The notes under the pieces are model-generated. The model was not told where the DNA came from and did not search any database. It worked only from the letters and a program-made list of their open reading frames with translations. A stretch of 7,962 bases of DNA, taken from Tannerella sp. GTDB lineage: Bacteria; Bacteroidota; Bacteroidia; Bacteroidales; Tannerellaceae. Positions within the stretch are counted from its first letter, which is position 1; every line of letters begins with the position of its first letter. Below, one piece after another: positions 6,149 through 7,962 of this stretch. The position numbers were made by a program, and so were the translations under genes. The stretch is taken from contig JAITHS010000086.1 in NCBI GenBank assembly GCA_031279875.1, positions 1 through 7,962 on the forward strand, given 5' to 3'.

Positions 6149-6760
6149 TTGGCCACAGATTCTTTAACGGATATGAAGGTTTGCGAAGAAGATACGATAG
6201 TAAACGGAGAGTTATATCATGGCAAAATATATTTTACCGTCGCAAATGAAGAAGTGGTAATTAAGGCAATTTCCCTCTCCGATATCAGGGAAAAATATAC
6301 GAACCTCAAAGACAGTCTGCCTCTGGCATTTATTCTTAACGGCAATGTTATAACAAAGAATTATGATACCTATCTTATGGATGAGGATGTCCTTTCTTTT
6401 GTTACAGCCGGAGAAATAAAAAATGAGGGAATATCTTATGTGAATATTTCAACAAAAGCAGAGTTGACTAAAGACAAAATACATCATAAGACCGCAGATG
6501 ACGAATTTGCAATTAAGGAGATTTCCCTCTCCGACATCAGGAAAAAATATACGAACATCACAGATAGTTTGCCCGTGATATTTATCATTGAAAGAGAAAT
6601 TGTTACAACGGATTATGATACGTATTTTATAGACGAGAATGATCTCTATACGATTTCAACCGGAATAAATAAAAATCAAGGGATATCATATGTAAAAATT
6701 TTAACAAAAACCGAAGAGAACATAAAGTTTCGGAACCGTTTTTTTGTAAGGGGAACATGA
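6149..6760 (+). CDS. Hypothetical protein with two tandem TonB-plug-like repeats, probably 5'-truncated
   Basis: From the first possible start (TTG at 6149; the first ATG is at 6173) the frame gives 203 residues with no signal peptide or membrane segment. It contains two 72-residue repeats at 33-104 and 117-188, aligned without gaps at a period of 84 residues, 39 of 72 identical by my count. Each runs IK.ISLSDIR.KYTN..DSLP, then an FI strand, NYDTY or DYDTY, and K N . G I S Y V . I . T K. The pattern of a 'P.. F I . N G' strand followed some 40 residues later by 'G I . Y V . I . T K' resembles the short carboxypeptidase/TonB-plug-type domains found in Bacteroidetes outer-membrane and BlaR/M56-like proteins; this is inference from pattern only. 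A more degenerate copy lies upstream in the same frame (5984-6148), so the N-terminus is probably missing and function is doubtful. The next gene starts 61 nt downstream. Confidence 0.6.
   Translation: MATDSLTDMKVCEEDTIVNGELYHGKIYFTVANEEVVIKAISLSDIREKYTNLKDSLPLAFILNGNVITKNYDTYLMDEDVLSFVTAGEIKNEGISYVNISTKAELTKDKIHHKTADDEFAIKEISLSDIRKKYTNITDSLPVIFIIEREIVTTDYDTYFIDENDLYTISTGINKNQGISYVKILTKTEENIKFRNRFFVRGT
6245..6712 (+). repeat. Internal duplication with exact 252-bp period
   Basis: Copy 1 is at 6245-6460 and copy 2 at 6497-6712, 216 bp each and offset by exactly 252 bp with no gap in the protein alignment. DNA similarity is highest near the start of each copy, where ATTTCCCTCTCCGA and AAATATACGAAC are shared. 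This marks a fairly recent in-gene domain duplication. Confidence 0.9.
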
Positions 6761-6784
6761 TATAGAAATATCAAAAAAAAGTTG

Positions 6785-6792
6785 TACTTTTG
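6785..6792 (+). promoter_or_regulatory. Possible -7 element upstream of the ResB-CcsA gene
   Basis: TACTTTTG matches TAnnTTTG and lies 29 nt before the ATG at 6822. No TTTG is found at the -33 distance (6761-6764 reads TATA), so this is a half-match. With the 61-nt gap from the preceding gene it suggests that the cytochrome c maturation gene may have its own promoter. Confidence 0.45.
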
Positions 6793-6821
6793 CTTTCGAT
6801 TTTTCAGATAAAACTTTCAAA

Positions 6822-7962
6822 ATGCGGAAATTATCTTTTGTTATTCTGTTTATAATTACGGTGTTACTTGCAACGACAACTTTTATTGAGGCGCGTTTCG
6901 GGACGCCGTTTGTTCAGAGCCATTTTTACGGCTCATGGTGGATGATTACGTTGTGGGCGTTGATGGCTGTTTCTGCTATGACGTTGATAATGAAGATGAA
7001 AAAGCCGGTTATGGCGTTTCATTGTTCGCTGTTGCTTATTCTTGTCGGCGCCGGCATAACGCATTTCACCGGCGAACAGGGGCAGATACATCTCCGTACA
7101 GACGGTAAGGCGCAGGCGTCGATGAGGCTTCCTTTTGAACTGAAACTCAACCGTTTCGAGACAGAATACTATCGCGGTACTACTACGGCAGCCGATTATG
7201 TGAGTTATGTTACGGTAATAGACGGATTGAAATCGTTTGATGCCGTTGTGTCGATGAATAACATACTGAAATACAGGGGATACCGTTTCTATCAGGCGTC
7301 GTTTGACAGCGATTCCGACGGCACTGTTCTTGCCGTAAGCCATGACCCTGTCGGCATTGCCGTAACCTACGCCGGTTATATTGTGCTGGCGCTGTCGATG
7401 TTGTGGTTGCTCGTCGGCAAAAAAAGCGGATTTAGAAGGCTGATTAAGTCGTTGGGAGTTACAGTATTGATTTTTAACACCCTAACTGCCAACGCTTTAA
7501 TCGCCAGCGCCCTAACCGCCAACGCCCGCACAATTCCACGCACCTTAACCGTTGCACAATCCCATGCTTTCGGCTCTCTATCAATGCTTCACAACGGTCG
7601 TATCATGCCTGTTGACACTTACGCGAGAGATTTTACGAAGAAAATCACAGGCAAATCGTCTTACAAAGATTTTAACGCAGTACAGGTATTGGCAGGGTGG
7701 TTGTTGTTTAACGACGACTGGCAGGAAGAGAAGATGCTGAAAATCAACGATAAAGCGATACGCAAATATATGGGCGGAGAAGAAAAGTATCGTTTCAGCG
7801 ATTTTTTTACCGGAGGCGTTTACAAGTTGATGTATGCAGGATTGTCTGTTGAACACAAAGGTATGCGCGAGGCCGACGAGAAACTCGGTCTGCTGATGAG
7901 CATGCGTAACGGTGCGGGGTTGACGATTTTTCCCGACGGTAACAGGTGGTACGCTTCCGACA
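6822..7962 (+). CDS. ccsBA: ResB-CcsA fusion cytochrome c biogenesis protein (system II haem export/ligation), 3' end outside the window
   Basis: Inner-membrane protein of system II cytochrome c maturation, which moves haem across the membrane and attaches it to CXXCH motifs of apocytochromes. The frame is open from the ATG at 6822, after an A-rich leader, to the edge (380 codons, no stop). ResB-like part: membrane segments at about 4-22, 38-58 and 62-82, with His81 (GAGITHF) a plausible transmembrane haem ligand equivalent to His83 of Helicobacter CcsBA; a periplasmic ResB domain with FELKLNRFETEYYRG at 105-119 and YRGYRFYQASFDSDSDGT at 151-168; another segment at about 177-198. A hydrophobic stretch at 210-235 follows. 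Then LTVAQSHAFGSLSMLHNGRI at 242-261, with PVDTYARDFTKKITGKSSY just after, is the linker typical of Bacteroidetes fusions, ahead of the CcsA domain with its WWD haem-binding motif, which lies beyond the edge. Full proteins are around 800 residues, so about half is seen. Confidence 0.88.
   Translation, partial: MRKLSFVILFIITVLLATTTFIEARFGTPFVQSHFYGSWWMITLWALMAVSAMTLIMKMKKPVMAFHCSLLLILVGAGITHFTGEQGQIHLRTDGKAQASMRLPFELKLNRFETEYYRGTTTAADYVSYVTVIDGLKSFDAVVSMNNILKYRGYRFYQASFDSDSDGTVLAVSHDPVGIAVTYAGYIVLALSMLWLLVGKKSGFRRLIKSLGVTVLIFNTLTANALIASALTANARTIPRTLTVAQSHAFGSLSMLHNGRIMPVDTYARDFTKKITGKSSYKDFNAVQVLAGWLLFNDDWQEEKMLKINDKAIRKYMGGEEKYRFSDFFTGGVYKLMYAGLSVEHKGMREADEKLGLLMSMRNGAGLTIFPDGNRWYASD
7482..7526 (+). 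repeat. Three tandem 15-bp repeats in the ResB-CcsA gene
   Basis: Imperfect copies at 7482-7496, 7497-7511 and 7512-7526, the first being CTAACTGCCAACGCT. They encode LTANA, LIASA and LTANA (residues 221-235) in the stretch between the ResB part and the periplasmic linker. The unit is a multiple of three, so copy-number change is frame-neutral. Confidence 0.85.

Noticed and set aside
6731..6746. Possible intrinsic terminator (CGGAACCG followed by a T-run)
   Set aside because: The stem would be only 3 bp with a 2-nt loop, and it lies inside the end of the coding frame.
6933..7343. A 136-codon minus-strand ORF
   Set aside because: It lies opposite the ResB-CcsA gene, whose frame is open for 380 codons with clear family motifs.

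Overview
The window looks like a piece of a Bacteroidetes chromosome, probably Bacteroidales. The evidence is two promoters of the Bacteroidetes type (TTTG, a 20-nt spacer, then TATCTTTG), A-rich start contexts without Shine-Dalgarno sites, a split methylmalonyl-CoA mutase with a separate small subunit, a CCDC81-type HU/SPOR envelope protein and a fused ResB/CcsA cytochrome c maturation protein. No tRNA, rRNA, CRISPR array, IS element or prophage gene is visible.

Layout. From about 5880 leftward, five genes are read on the minus strand and are packed like an operon: a transmembrane HU-like/SPOR protein (5855-4701), the methylmalonyl-CoA mutase small subunit (4673-2808), a 102-residue fragment resembling an NYN-domain ribonuclease (2800-2492), the catalytic mutase large subunit (2488-341), and D-aminoacyl-tRNA deacylase (from a GTG at 353, running off the left edge and overlapping the mutase gene by 13 nt). 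From about 5940 rightward, two genes are read on the plus strand: a protein of tandem TonB-plug-like repeats that has apparently lost its 5' end (in frame from 5984, usable start codon only at 6149 or later), and the N-terminal 380 residues of a ResB-CcsA fusion (6822 to the right edge). The two transcription units diverge from back-to-back promoters at 5881-5948.

Function. The two mutase subunits form the adenosylcobalamin-dependent enzyme that interconverts succinyl-CoA and (R)-methylmalonyl-CoA, the central step of propionate formation or use in Bacteroidales. The large subunit carries the active-site and cobalamin-ligand residues. The small subunit has lost them, as is normal for this family. 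The other genes of the operon have no evident metabolic link to the mutase: one envelope protein, one RNase-like remnant and one tRNA proofreading enzyme.

The most unusual parts are (1) the linker of the HU/SPOR gene, about 220 bp made almost wholly of heptanucleotide-based repeats, including a 28-bp unit read in two frames, which could make the SPOR domain prone to on/off frameshifting; (2) the shortened NYN-like gene between the two mutase subunits; and (3) the 5'-truncated gene with an exact 252-bp-period internal duplication directly downstream of an intact promoter. I found no clear evidence of a complete undescribed defence or mobile system.
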